From Ophiodon elongatus (lineage: Eukaryota; Chordata; Actinopteri; Perciformes; Hexagrammidae): a DNA stretch of 64,000 nt. A program made the position numbers and the translations under genes. Shown piece by piece: positions 14,115 to 25,114 of the stretch (positions are counted from its first letter, which is position 1; each line of letters opens with the position of its first letter). The notes beneath the pieces were generated by a model. That model was not told the origin of the DNA. It did not search any database and saw only the letters and a list, made by a program, of their open reading frames with translations. The DNA lies in the NCBI GenBank assembly GCA_016806645.1, contig JACSYO010000570.1:2416501-2480500 (forward strand), written 5' to 3'.

Positions 14115-14295
14115 CTATTAACTTTGCGTTCTTGAAGTGGACCTGAAACCAAAAAAACGTTTGAGAGTAGAAGTGGGGGAGAGAGAAAGAGAGCGAGAGT
14201 TATGACATGCAACAAAGGTCCCAAGGGCAGAATTGAACTCAATACGTTGTAGTAATGTGGCAAGGGCTCTCACCACTCGGTACCAAGGCACTCTC
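14115..14295 (-). mobile_element. tRNA-derived SINE, minus strand
   Basis: Read on the minus strand from about 14,295, a box A-like TGGTACCGAGTGGTGAGAGC is followed by a box B-like TGAGTTCAATTCTGCC, then CTTTGTTGCATGTCATAAC and a CT-rich tail (CTCTCTTTCTCTCTCCCCC). This head, body and pyrimidine-tail order is typical of a fish tRNA-derived SINE. The box B has lost the consensus CGA, so the copy is decayed. No target-site duplication was confirmed. Confidence 0.6.
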
Positions 14296-14309
14296 CTTTC
14301 CTTCATTTT

Positions 14310-16755
14310 TACAATACTTTCAAAAATTGTTTTATTAATTTGAATCCCTGATTATTCGTTGTACGGTTAATACATGTATTCTGATAACTACATTGAGGAT
14401 GATCTCAGAATCATATTTGACTTCAAAGATTGCATTTTATATTGGCTCATGTAAGGAATGATGAGTAATTTATAGGATTCTCGGCTTTTAAACAGTAATT
14501 AGTGTCTTGCCACTAGGAATGGGGATACCCAGTGGAAACTGTTTAATAGTCCAAATAGTAATTACATTGCCAGGCTGCTGAATGACCAAACACATGCACA
14601 TGCACACACTCACACAAACACACATTTATCTTGTCATCATCATTATGCAAAGGCAATGAAAAAGAAAGCATGCCACTTTGATGAGCACACAAAGTGGGCA
14701 GAGAGACCTATAAATTAAAAGGTTAGAGTGGGAGGATGGAGTTATGGTTTGACGTACAGTCTGAGGGATTATGGACAATCATCGCTCGCTGTCAGTCATG
14801 AAGGGCAGCAGCAGAACCTGGTTTTGATGCATCAAAACCTAATGCAAATAACAAATCTTTATTTTTCATTCCTTTATTTGCTTTTTCGCCTTCATCTGAG
14901 CAGGAAGGAGACGTTTTCCTCTCCACCAATGACCGTGCGATGTTGCCATGGCTACCAGGTCACTGCCAGGACAGGCAAAATGTTATTTGTGGATGGGTGT
15001 TCATAAACTCACAGCATACTGTATGTTCATGTGCTAACGGAAACATTTGTCAGTTTTCAGCCTGAGTGTAATTATGAATTCCTTATTGTTTGTTGTTTAC
15101 TTATAGTCTTCTTATTGTGTTTTTGTACTGGGTCACATTGTGGGCCTTGGCTTCATATTTTTCAATAATGACACACTGAACAGAACTACACTGAATTGGA
15201 CTGCTACACTGGTTTATCATATGATGTGACAGCCTTCAGCCAAAAGAGAGAAGCCCATACAGATGCCATTGAAATTGTTGCATTAGAAAAACATAAGCAT
15301 AGTTATATTGGTTGCTTGTCTGGTATTCTACATAAATTGTACTTGTATGAGTTACACAAGTCACAAGTTTTATGAACGTTTCATGACATTCACTGTATAA
15401 AACAGTGGCATGCTCAGAGATCTTTTTTCTGAAAAGTTCTCTGAAGACCCCTTTATTGCCGTTTTCCATGCATCCACCAGATATTTGGATTTTCCATCTT
15501 TTCTCCATCATTTGACTGTCCCAACTTGTTCCCCCTTCCCTCATCTGCTCTGTAGTTGCCTGACCATCCCCCAACCACCTGCTCATTTGTTTCCACTTTG
15601 CCTCGTCAGCACTGCAGTATTTAACCAGCCCATTTCCCCACCTTCGCTGCCAGTTTGCCAAAGCTTCAACTCTCATTCCTTGCCTTGTGTTTCTGCTTTT
15701 GAGCTTCTCTTCCCTTAATATGAACTTGTATCTGCTTAAGCCCATAGAGTATGTACCTTAATTGTGGCAATACGTCTCTTCCATTCTGCCTGTATTGTCT
15801 AGGTTTGGTTCCAAAACCTGCATTTCTTAAAGTTGTGACAACATGTGTTTGTGACCAACACACTGAAAGAATAAGAAGGAAATCCATATTAGGTCCTGAT
15901 TCATTTTTGCGTATGTGTAGGCAAACCAGTTCAGTGTGAGAGATATGAGGTTTTCACCTTTCTTCAATGACATGCTAATTAGCAGGATGTACAATGCAGT
16001 GATTGGAGCCTCCTGAGAATCTACTTCTGCTATTACAGCTGCTCTAATTCAGTGTGAAAAAACCACTAAAGTGTGATTAAGCACGTTTACCAAGTGATTC
16101 ACATTCACAATGTAAATAATTGTTTGGCACTTGATTGCATTAAATTGATCAGGTGTGAGTCATGATCACGACTCTGCCTGCAATGGCTCAAGAACATAAC
16201 AAGAAGTGGAAAAAGAAACGCCAAGTGTGGTTAAGTGATTTCACCCAAGTAACCGAACAGAAGCTTCTGTGAGGTCATTGTGACACCAGAGAGAGATCTG
16301 CACAGAAAAGAGTGAGTAACAAAGCAGACAGATTAGCAAGAATTTTGACTCAATACTGGTGACAAATGCATGTTTCATAATCCACATAAAAAAACAAGAT
16401 TCAAAAATGTGTTGCACAATTTGCGAGTATTTGTTGTTCACAAATGTATTTTCCAAACCACAAATTTCCGAGGTTACTAACCTATTTATATTTTCATTTG
16501 AAAATCTTCCTGTGCATATAAATGTCTAGAAATGATTATGATTTATTATACTTTAATAGCGTAAAATACTATTGTCCCCAACTAAGAATTCACACAAAAC
16601 AAATCTGATTGGTCAAGTCTTGCCTATTAACCCCAATATGTGTTTAGTTTTTTTGCTCATTGATCTCCCCTTTGTTTAAGCTCTATGTATCGTTAGATAA
16701 TAGCTAAAACAACACAATTATTGGCTAAGGTAGGTGCAGCGCTGTCCAAAGTACT
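14310..16755. other. Non-coding stretch
   Basis: No gene supported. At 15,480-15,740 the + strand is strongly pyrimidine-rich (CCTGCC/CTGCTC-like). This keeps a 169-codon frame open on the opposite strand, which I regard as composition-driven. The pyrimidine-rich patch may be the remnant of a retroelement end, but I found no terminal structure. Confidence 0.5.
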
Positions 16756-16756
16756 G

Positions 16757-16903
<147 letters not shown>

Positions 16904-16904
16904 C

Positions 16905-18335
16905 TACAAGCCTCCCTCTGCAGAATCGTTCATAAATCAAAACATATTTAAGGCTCCGATAGTTTTATGTGTACTGATTTGGAGATTTTTAAAAAGGCAG
17001 TTATGTTGGTGTTATTTAGTCTCCCTCAGGCTCGGCAGATGCTGCTCCAATCATCCCGCAAACTTTGATCGCAACTGAATCTATCATGGTCAATTATTTA
17101 CACTAACGGGATTGATTAAAACGCAATACAGAAACGCATCACATAAATCGCATAACTTAAAAATAACTTAAACTCCTGTATTTGTTAGACCCATCCACCC
17201 CCCCTCCCACCAACTCTGAGTGGATTTTTTGGTCTTTTGTAATACGACGTCACACTCCCAGAACATTTTCTCTGAGCGTCTAATAATGACATGGATGGGT
17301 TTACATTGTATTTACTTGAAAAACTTGTGCGTCCATATCAGACACCGAGGGGTGTGACAAAACGTCTGTATTTGACACGCTGGGAATGAAAGCAGGCTGC
17401 GACATACCCAGTGATCTTCATGTAAAGCTGTCAAATATAATACAATTGAACAGTCGAATATCCATTTAGAAAATATTCATAAATGCAAGGCTTAATTGAA
17501 GGTTGAAGTCATGCATTGATAATTCCATTCTCGAGGTTAACTGAATGAATCTGTGTGTGCGTTGTTGTGATCGAGGTGGCCATATATCTTCTAAACAACA
17601 AGGAGAAGCCGTGAAAGCGATAGTATGGATAATGCAATTGACGGGAAAACACATCCCTTTTTATGCCATCAGCAGGGTGAGAGGAGGGACACAAAGTGGC
17701 TCCACATTCATAAAACATTCATTCAGCACTCCATCCTGCTGGAGAGTTCCCACATGCTGTGAATACAGTAAGGATGTCAAATACAGTAAATGTTACTGTG
17801 TGATGGTTGGACATCTTTTGGGGGTTAGGCTTCGAAAATATTCATACTAAGCAAAATACGTTGAGTTTAGTTGAGTTCAAGCCCCATGCCACTGCTGCGT
17901 AACAACAGGTCACTAATTCGTTGTGACTCACCAGTTAAACAGCTGCAGTTATAACCTTAAGGAGCCTGAGGTCTAACATAACCTTTACAGTTATCGAATC
18001 AATATTATTATCTGTCTTTGTGATCATACAAAGTCATACAATGCGAGTGTAAACTGTTTTTGAGTCCCTTGGAGGCAGAACTTGTGTGCATGTTTGTTTT
18101 TGTGTGGGTGGTGTTGCCATTTGTCTTGTTGTGAGATCTTTGAGTGTCCTCATGCTACAGCTGACCAGAGGGTATGTAGTATGTAGACACACAGGGTCAT
18201 TATGTGGGTACAAAAATAACAGTCTTCTCATTCAATCAGTAGTCTTCATCTCCTTTTAGATGAGAGTTAAGAAGAAAAAAAAGCAGCTGTTAAAAAAGAA
18301 AACATTTCTAAGAATCCAGAATTGGTGCTTTTTTT
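16905..18335. other. Non-coding stretch
   Basis: No gene, RNA or recognisable repeat family seen. The open frames of 60-100 codons have no family signature. Confidence 0.55.
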
Positions 18336-18352
18336 TTTTTTTTTTTGCTACG

Positions 18353-18572
18353 ATAGCCACGTGGCTATAGTGGGGGGTTCAATGTCACTCGGTCAGTTGG
18401 TCTGTCCACCACTTTGGTTCAGACTGAAATCTCAACGACTGAATTGATTGCGATATTTTGTACAGATATTTAAAGTCCCCAGAGGATAAAACCTCCTAAA
18501 TCTAGTGAGGCTTTGATTTTTGTCTACAGCGCCACCATGACATTGACATTTCAGTGAGTGAAATATCTCAAC
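18353..18572 (+). repeat. Interspersed repeat adjoining copy B
   Basis: Begins with a perfect 16-bp palindrome, ATAGCCACGTGGCTAT, then continues CTCGGTCAGTTGGTCTGTCC, CCACTTTGGTTCAGACTGAA and CAGCGCCACCATGACATTGA. These phrases belong to a common fish repeat in which the text about 'GCGCCACCATGAGGTT' recurs. It runs without a break into the 18,573-19,019 repeat. Confidence 0.55.
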
Positions 18573-19019
18573 GACAATAGAGTGCTGCAGGAATGATGTA
18601 TTTCTGCTGGCAACCCCGGAGGTTAACATTGCACTAGTTCCCTTGACAAAAAAAACAATGGGATCTTTCCATTGGATTTTGGATTATTATTATTATTATT
18701 ATCAAGTTTTGTTCATCAGGATAATCTTCACAAATAAACACCACTTTAATGATTTTTGGAGCGTGAATGTCATCGGCAGAAGTGGAAGGCTGACGTTAGG
18801 CTACAAACAAACTACATCACGGTTTGCGTGAGTGTGTAAGTTTACACACCGAAGCTGTGAAGGCGGACTAGTCAGCGTGACGACGTTTGGCCTCATTGAG
18901 CCGCTTGTTAGCAACCGCCTTTTTAATACAAGCCAAAACTTCACAATTTAGGAGAGGAATATCTGCCGACATATTTTATATCGTAGAACATGGTTAAAAT
19001 CTATTAAACTTGTGTTACC
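18573..19019 (+). repeat. 447-bp dispersed repeat, copy B
   Basis: Second copy of the element at 12,362-12,808, same orientation, about 6.2 kb downstream. This copy contains a small (ATT)n expansion at about 18,681-18,703 where copy A has only ATTATTACAAAA. The shared block GTGAAGGCGGACTAGT is at about 18,856. Confidence 0.75.
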
Positions 19020-19064
19020 CATGGCAGGTTAAAAAAAACATTGACTTGAAGTTTACACTTATTC

Positions 19065-19275
19065 AACATAGATGGATTGGCACAGACATTCATGGTTCCC
19101 AGATGATGAATCTCTTGACCTTTCCTCCAACGCCACCATGAGGTTAACTTTTGTATTTTCCAGTGAAATATCTCACCAGTTAAAGGTGAGATTGCAACGA
19201 AATTTGTTGTCAACATTGCCACAGTGAACATTTTAGTTTGTTAACGTTCCCATTTGGCTCAAAGCACAGTGACAT
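19065..19275 (+). repeat. Interspersed repeat flanking copy B on the right
   Basis: Contains GGCACAGACATTCATGGTTC, CCAACGCCACCATGAGGTTA and GTGAAATATCTCACCAGTT, the same vocabulary as 18,353-18,572, and ends with TTTGGCTCAAAGCACAGTG. The 447-bp block may therefore have inserted into, or be the core of, a larger composite element. Confidence 0.5.
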
Positions 19276-19289
19276 AGACTAACAGAGCT

Positions 19290-20335
19290 TTTGTTTCTGT
19301 TATCTGCTGCTTTCTATCTCTGTGTTGAATTGTCTTCCTTCTCCTGTTGCTTTTGATTTGCACTTCTTCCAGAGAACTCCCAAGAAAGAACAGAACAACT
19401 TATTGAGGCTGTTTTTTTCTAACAGTTGCAAGATGCTGAACTAAACTGTGTGTCAGCCACTTTCTTTTTTTTATGCTTTGGTGCATTTAAGAACAAATTG
19501 CAAGGCTGAACCACAACAATATCATGATGAACATCTAGAATATGGAGAAAAAGAACAGCTCGGGTAGTTCTTTATATTATCTCATCACTGAGCACATTAT
19601 GGTAAAATCTGTTTTTGCGATGACGATATGGACTACGGTTTTATTGTTTTGGCACCACAGCCTTTCTGTTCGTAATAAATATCTATCTTTGTGCGCCGCG
19701 TTGACCTTGATTTCAAATATTCTCTTATTTGCATGTTTTAGAACATCTCAACATCCCTAAATCACTTTGTAACAATAATGAATCAAAGGGAACTTTTGTT
19801 CTGAAAGCAAACACCTTTTCAGTAATTAGATATAATTTTCTTCTTGGAAATGTATTTATTTGATCAGAGGTAAATGACATAGTAGAGGCCTCTTTGATGA
19901 GCTTTATCTATTATTCAGTCATTTTTCATTTTTTTCTTCTCTCAGAAAGATTTCAAGAGTGCTTTTCAAAAGAATATTGATTTTAATGTGAACAAATAAC
20001 AACCAATTAAATACCTGCCTCTTACTCTAGGGATAGTGTTAACTCCTCCTGTTATATGTTGAGTGGTTTGACTTGGACTGATATCCCTCTCTTATAATTC
20101 TGTCCATTCACTATTCATTCATGGAGGGATTATGTCTACACTGAATATGAAACGTGTTTTCCTCTACTTAATCACTCTGTGGGTTAAAAATAAGCCATAT
20201 TCTATAATAATGATGTTAGAGTGAGTGTTATACTGTAAGTGTCTTGACAACAGGAAGCCAGCGTTGCTTGTCCAGCTATTACACAGTTTGTCAAACCTCT
20301 CTTTTCTCACTGACATGGTTCCTTTGGTACCACAC
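19290..20335. other. Non-coding stretch
   Basis: AT-rich with no supported gene or recognised repeat. Confidence 0.55.
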
Positions 20336-20338
20336 AAT

Positions 20339-20408
20339 CTCTCTCTCTCTCTCTCTCTCACTCTCACTCTCACTCACTCACTCACTCACTCACTCACTCA
20401 CTCACTCA
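20339..20408. repeat. (CT)n then (CACT)n compound microsatellite
   Basis: About 20 bp of CT passes through CTCTCA steps into about ten CACT tetranucleotides. Open frames here encode Leu-Ser or Thr-His-Ser runs and are artefacts. Confidence 0.9.
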
Positions 20409-20759
20409 CACACACACTCCCGGTGGTGTGACGGTTCAGGATGAGCACTACTGTATGTGTGAAATGCTGTTTCTGTCCTGTGAAATGGAGGTCGAGGCAG
20501 CTGTGTCCTCTGGAGACACAAACGGGAAGACTAAACGAGATGAGGGGAAGGAGGGATGCAGCCAGAGGAAGCTCTGCTGGGTTTATGATACATCTGTCAG
20601 CTTGATGTAAAACACAACAGACCAGCTTTAACCCCAAGATGTCCGGCTGACACACAGCTATGATTTTAGCTCTCTAAAGGCAGTTTTTAACAGTCAAATT
20701 ACACTTAGCTTTACGTATGATTTGTGTTTAAAGCTGCTCTAATTAATATTTTTTGTATG

Positions 20760-21110
20760 TTAAAGGGGGTTGCTCATAGAGACAAACCCACAAAGAATCG
20801 TGTCGTGAAATTTGTTTGTGATGAGCTCCAGAAAGCAATATATCAGAGCGTTTTCGAGAACGAAACAGTGAAGCAATGAAACAAATAAGAGTTTACAGAA
20901 AATTAACACAATTAGCATCATTTCCAGGGTTCCAGCTAAAAACCTGCCAAGAAATAGACACGTAGCAAAGATAGCTGATGAACACCGCGGAGCATTTAGC
21001 AGCTAAAGAGACATATGGTGGAGATAAAAAAAAAAGAATAGAAAAAAAAGAGTGAATATTGGAGCACTTAGCTAAAGTCAGGACTCAAAATGAATGTTGC
21101 TCCATATATG
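20760..21110 (+). repeat. Probable teleost interspersed repeat
   Basis: Phrases such as GAGACAAACCCACAAAGAAT, TTTGTGATGAGCTCCAGAAA, GCATTTAGCAGCTAAAGAG, GAGTGAATATTGGA and CTCAAAATGAATGTTGCT appear in this order in a dispersed fish repeat as I remember it. I saw no terminal repeats or target-site duplication, so the boundaries are approximate. Confidence 0.45.
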
Positions 21111-21269
21111 TTGAATGCGTAATTAGTCAACTGTTTGCAGGCCAGATCAACTTCATAAGGAATGTCAGTGTTGTCTTTACAGCTTGTTTCCACAGCCCCT
21201 GACTGGCCATAAAATTAATTAGTGTAGGTTTAAATTAGCAGTCAACTAAAAAATGTTAACAAGAATGGT

Positions 21270-22143
21270 TGACATAGTCGTTAAGCATGTGACCAACAAT
21301 ATAAGTTGGTGATTGATCCTTTTCTCATGTAGTCATGCTAGTTTTCTATTTGCCATCATGTATTTTGAATGTCATTTTTTTTTATCTTGATATTTTAAAG
21401 ACATTCGACAAACCATTGTTTTGTAGCTACCTGAACTGATTCTTGCTAGCAATGAGTTTGATGCATTGAGCAGCCTGTATAAATTAAAGGACATGAGTAT
21501 ACTCCTCCATGCTACAATAAATCTCCTCTCAGGCTATGCAATGAGACAGGCAGCCGCATGCTTGATGAACCTGCCAACATGCCACTGACATGGTAAATGA
21601 GGGCTGCTGATGTTTCTGAAGTGGACTATAATTAGTTCTTGCAGCAGAGGAAGGTGAAGCCTCAGGTTTTTCTTATAAATCATTTAGAGAGGCATTGAAG
21701 GAGGATATGGTGTTGAAAAAGGATGTCATGGATGCCTTGCAATGTTTAAATTACCTCTAGTATCTGTAAAATAAAAATGGCATTCTAAATAGGCATGGTA
21801 GAAGCATATGTTGCATCAAAGGTTGATTAGAAGACTCGTCTTTTTTAGCTCTGCAGCCAGGAGTAAGGCACCACCACAGACTGACTCATCCGTTTGCCCT
21901 GTGTGACCCTCTTCAGACTCAAAAGATGATATCCAAAGCTGTTATCCGTCCGTGTTTGTCTGAGCCACCTCTTCTGCCTTTTAGTTCAAGTCTATCATGT
22001 CCTTGTGGTGCACTCAGGTAATAAGGTTCCCTCGATACATGATACCAAGGGGAGTATAGTGATGAATAGAACAGATTAAGTCTGGTGTCTCCTTAAATTT
22101 ACTAAAGCCGGAAAGCTTTAAAATAGACCTTGACATCTATGGA

Positions 22144-22145
<2 letters not shown>
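21270..22145. other. Non-coding stretch
   Basis: No gene or recognised repeat. Confidence 0.5.

Positions 22146-22148
<3 letters not shown>

Positions 22149-22192
<44 letters not shown>
22149..22192. repeat. (GT)n microsatellite
   Basis: About 44 bp of uninterrupted GT. The minus-strand frames across it are Thr-His artefacts. Confidence 0.95.
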
Positions 22193-22195
<3 letters not shown>

Positions 22196-22959
22196 TGTGC
22201 ACAGTATGTGGGAGACTGAAAGAGACTGAAATATGATGGAAATGGTTGCATCATGACGAGTAACTGCCCGGTGGAATGGAATGTGCTCAAGATGAATATC
22301 TGTCCAGAGAATGGTGTAGCCAGGCGATGCACACTGATTGATATTGACTGATCGATTGAGACAGATACTCAGAGCCTCTCGCATCACAAATAGATGACAT
22401 GAGTTATGATCTGTGTTTAAGGGGAGCTCTAGCAAAACGATTTTATTGGAAAGGTATAAGTGTGCATGTCAGAGGGCAGGCTCTTGGAAACCATGAATCC
22501 ATCTGTGATCAATCATCTGGTTTTATTTTTAATTATGCAGATATAAAGCTTTTTTTTTTATATCAAGGTGTTTCTGGCACTGATCAGAGGGTGTGTATGT
22601 TCTGTACTTTTAAATCACACAAGCATTTATTTGGCAAAAGCATCATTTCTCTCTGTACTTATGAGTATGTTTCTTCCAAGAATGTCATGTCGTGACACTA
22701 AGTTAATTTAAAATTTTAAGAAATGTCAGCCTTTCAGCCACAGCTCTGAACGTTCACTCCATTATTCACAGACGTTAGTGTAAAGTGAACCAGCAGTTTA
22801 TTTCTGAATTGCCCTGAAGAAGCATGGTTCATTTAATGTTTAAAAAGAGAGAGTTCACTCTTGTGCTAAAAAACATTCTACTTTTTTTTAAGCAACATAA
22901 ACCATGAATTGGAAGAGACGGTTGCAAATAAAGATATTTTTCAAAACACACATGGAGAT

Positions 22960-23180
22960 GGAGAACAAATTGAAGGAGAAACCAAACATGAAGCTGTCGA
23001 GCCACCACAAAAGGCAGTAACAGCTTTATATAACAGCTCCCTGGCAGAGATTATCCAAGTCTTTGGAACGCTAGTGGATGAAACACCAAGAGATTCCTTT
23101 ATAAGTGTGTAGATGAGTGAGTATGGCATCAGTCTAAAATTCAAAAGGGTTGAGATCTGGTGATTGTGGAGGCCATAGCA
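22960..23180 (-). mobile_element. Decayed Tc1/mariner-type transposase tail
   Basis: On the minus strand, 23,175-23,147 translates as WPPQSPDLNP, the hallmark of the DDE transposase C-terminal region in Tc1-like elements (seen directly; the family link is established knowledge). The frame continues FEF and then hits a stop, with more stops downstream, so the protein is dead. The following minus-strand sequence still reads like the distal end of such elements. No inverted terminal repeats were located. The 67-codon frame on the + strand is its shadow. Confidence 0.55.
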
Positions 23181-23189
23181 TCATTGTAA

Positions 23190-23500
23190 TTCACATTTTC
23201 TCGTACTAATGAAACCATCAAGTGCCCTGTATCGAATCATCTGCATTAATTACGTTCCTCCGCTCATTTAATTATCTTTTTAATGTCTCCCATGTGACTA
23301 TGTGTGACTGAGAAATTACAGCAATTCTAGAGCATGAAAAAGCTTGTCTTTCTGTTTTCCACATAATTAATATTCCAGTAACTGTAGACGTTGGAGCTTT
23401 AGATGTTCGTCATGGTGAGAGCAAGCTGTGTCAGATCAAAGGAGTAACATGTTGTGTGTGAGTTTAGACAGTTCCCTGGCTTTGTATTATAATTTTCTCT
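23190..23500. other. Non-coding stretch
   Basis: Nothing recognised between the transposase fossil and the CT microsatellite. Confidence 0.5.
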
Positions 23501-23503
23501 TCT

Positions 23504-23507
<4 letters not shown>

Positions 23508-23602
<95 letters not shown>

Positions 23603-23640
23603 ACACACACATATATATCTATATCGATATAGATATATAT
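23508..23640. repeat. (CT)n-(CA)n tract ending in a 30-bp perfect palindrome
   Basis: A CT run to 23,593, then CA-rich 23,593-23,610, then a self-complementary 30-bp block at 23,611-23,640 centred on ATATCGATAT. The Arg-Glu and Ser-Leu frames over it are artefacts. Confidence 0.9.
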
Positions 23641-24142
23641 ATATAAAAATCAATTTAGCTTTAAAGGAAACAGTCGTATTTCGCTGAGCCTCATAGATTG
23701 AAATCCAGAGACTCACTACCAGGTCAGTGTGGAGTAACAGCTGCTTTAGTGACGGTTCTTTCAACCTGCAATTTGGACATTTCCCACCTTACTTACACGC
23801 AAATGGTATCTAGGTACGATGCAGGCAGTTACCCTGTCAACTAAAGGTCCTGTATCATAAGTCAGAGGAAGAGAGGTGGATGAAAAAACGTTTTTTTTCC
23901 ATTCATTGTGCTTTTCATGAGCACTGTTTTCCCATCACAGCACCTTCTTAAGCCATCAGCACCCGTCCTGCATCCTGCCGAGCTGTCACACACTCAGCCT
24001 CAGCTTTTAGCTCGAACAAGATACTTTGACATCATTAAATGTTAATATTAATTATTTTTAAAGCAAATACTCCAGTTTCATTTTATTGACACTGGCATGA
24101 AGTCATTTCAAAAGGCTGTATAAGAAGTGGTAATGATTGATG

Positions 24143-24548
24143 TGTAACGCCCTGTGTAGTTTTTTGTCAGGTTGTCTGTTGTGTTTTTCTGTCACTCACC
24201 CGTCAGATACCTACCTCTCCCTCCTCGTGTGTCCTCCTCCTGTGTGATTGCAAGCCCCGCCCGTGATTGTTTCCACCGATGCCTCGTTGCCTGCCTTCCC
24301 TCGTTTATTTAGTCTGTGTCAATTCTTTGTTCTCTGCCCGTTCGTCTCAGTCTGTTCCAGTGAGTTTACCAGCGATTCCCTAGTGTATTTTCTCCGTGTC
24401 TCGACCAGTTTTTGTGTACCAGTGAGTTCTGCCTGCCCATTTGGATACCTTTGTATGTGTCACCGACCACCCGTGTACCGAACCCAACTTCAGTAAAAAC
24501 ATTGTTTTTTTTTTAATGTTGTCCTGAGTCTGCTATTGAGTTTTAACA
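24143..24548 (+). mobile_element. Solo LTR, about 406 bp, 5-bp TSD
   Basis: The block opens TGTAACGCCC and closes GAGTTTTAACA, giving the TG...CA ends of a long terminal repeat. It is flanked by the same five bases, TGATG, at 24,138-24,142 and 24,549-24,553. The interior is CT-rich on the + strand (CCTGCCTTCCCTCG, TGTGTCAATTCTTTGTTCTC). No gag/pol or primer-binding site is present next to it, so it is a solo LTR left by recombination. Five-base duplications fit Ty3/Gypsy-like integration, which is inference; the family is unknown. The 82-codon frame inside is not a gene. Confidence 0.75.
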
Positions 24549-24785
24549 TGATGTACCTTTACAACAGCAGGCCTACATTTGAAGTCTCTAAATAAAGGAA
24601 CAATGCTGAATAAACTGCCCCTTTCCACGTATGTCCTTAAAGCTAGACGGCGTTACTTTTGAATGTAGAAATGACACAATCTTCCTTTTAATGATTGTGA
24701 AGTTGTAATATATTTTGCTCTGTAATGCATGAAGATAGCATACGTGAAGGGGCCTGTGACTTTGGAATGTCGGATCCATTGCTGT

Positions 24786-25109
24786 TGTTACACATGGGAT
24801 AATCGTTAGGTACCCCCGCTGGGGAATGCTCCTTGACCTGGAGGATGGAGGAGTAGCTATGCCTATGTCCGAAACATGTCTTTCATTGGGGCCCTGTTTA
24901 TGACGTCATTTTATCCTCAAGTCTGGGGCGTAAACAACATCCATATATAAATGATCGGGAGATCCCCGACGGGAGAGTTCTGTTCGACTTTGGGACTCTC
25001 CGGGCGTACATGTCGCCCGTCTTGACATATGTTGCTTGTTTGTAATAAACTTCATTATACCAGCAAGAACAGTGTCCGCGGAGATTCCTTCATCATCACT
25101 CCAACATCA
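24786..25109 (+). mobile_element. Second solo LTR, about 324 bp, with promoter and poly(A) motifs
   Basis: Opens TGTTACACATGGG and ends CCAACATCA, flanked by CTGT at 24,782-24,785 and 25,110-25,113. The internal order fits U3-R-U5: a perfect CRE palindrome TGACGTCA at 24,901-24,908, a TATATAAA box at 24,944-24,951, and AATAAA at 25,044-25,049. No internal retroelement coding region adjoins it. The four-base duplication is short enough to arise by chance, but it agrees with the promoter layout. Gypsy-like versus endogenous-retrovirus origin cannot be decided from the LTR alone. Confidence 0.65.
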
Positions 25110-25114
25110 CTGTC

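Noticed and set aside
15236..15745. 169-codon minus-strand frame, the longest non-repeat frame in the left third
   Set aside because: Kept open by a pyrimidine-rich + strand; no domain, no splice-compatible partner, no known family.
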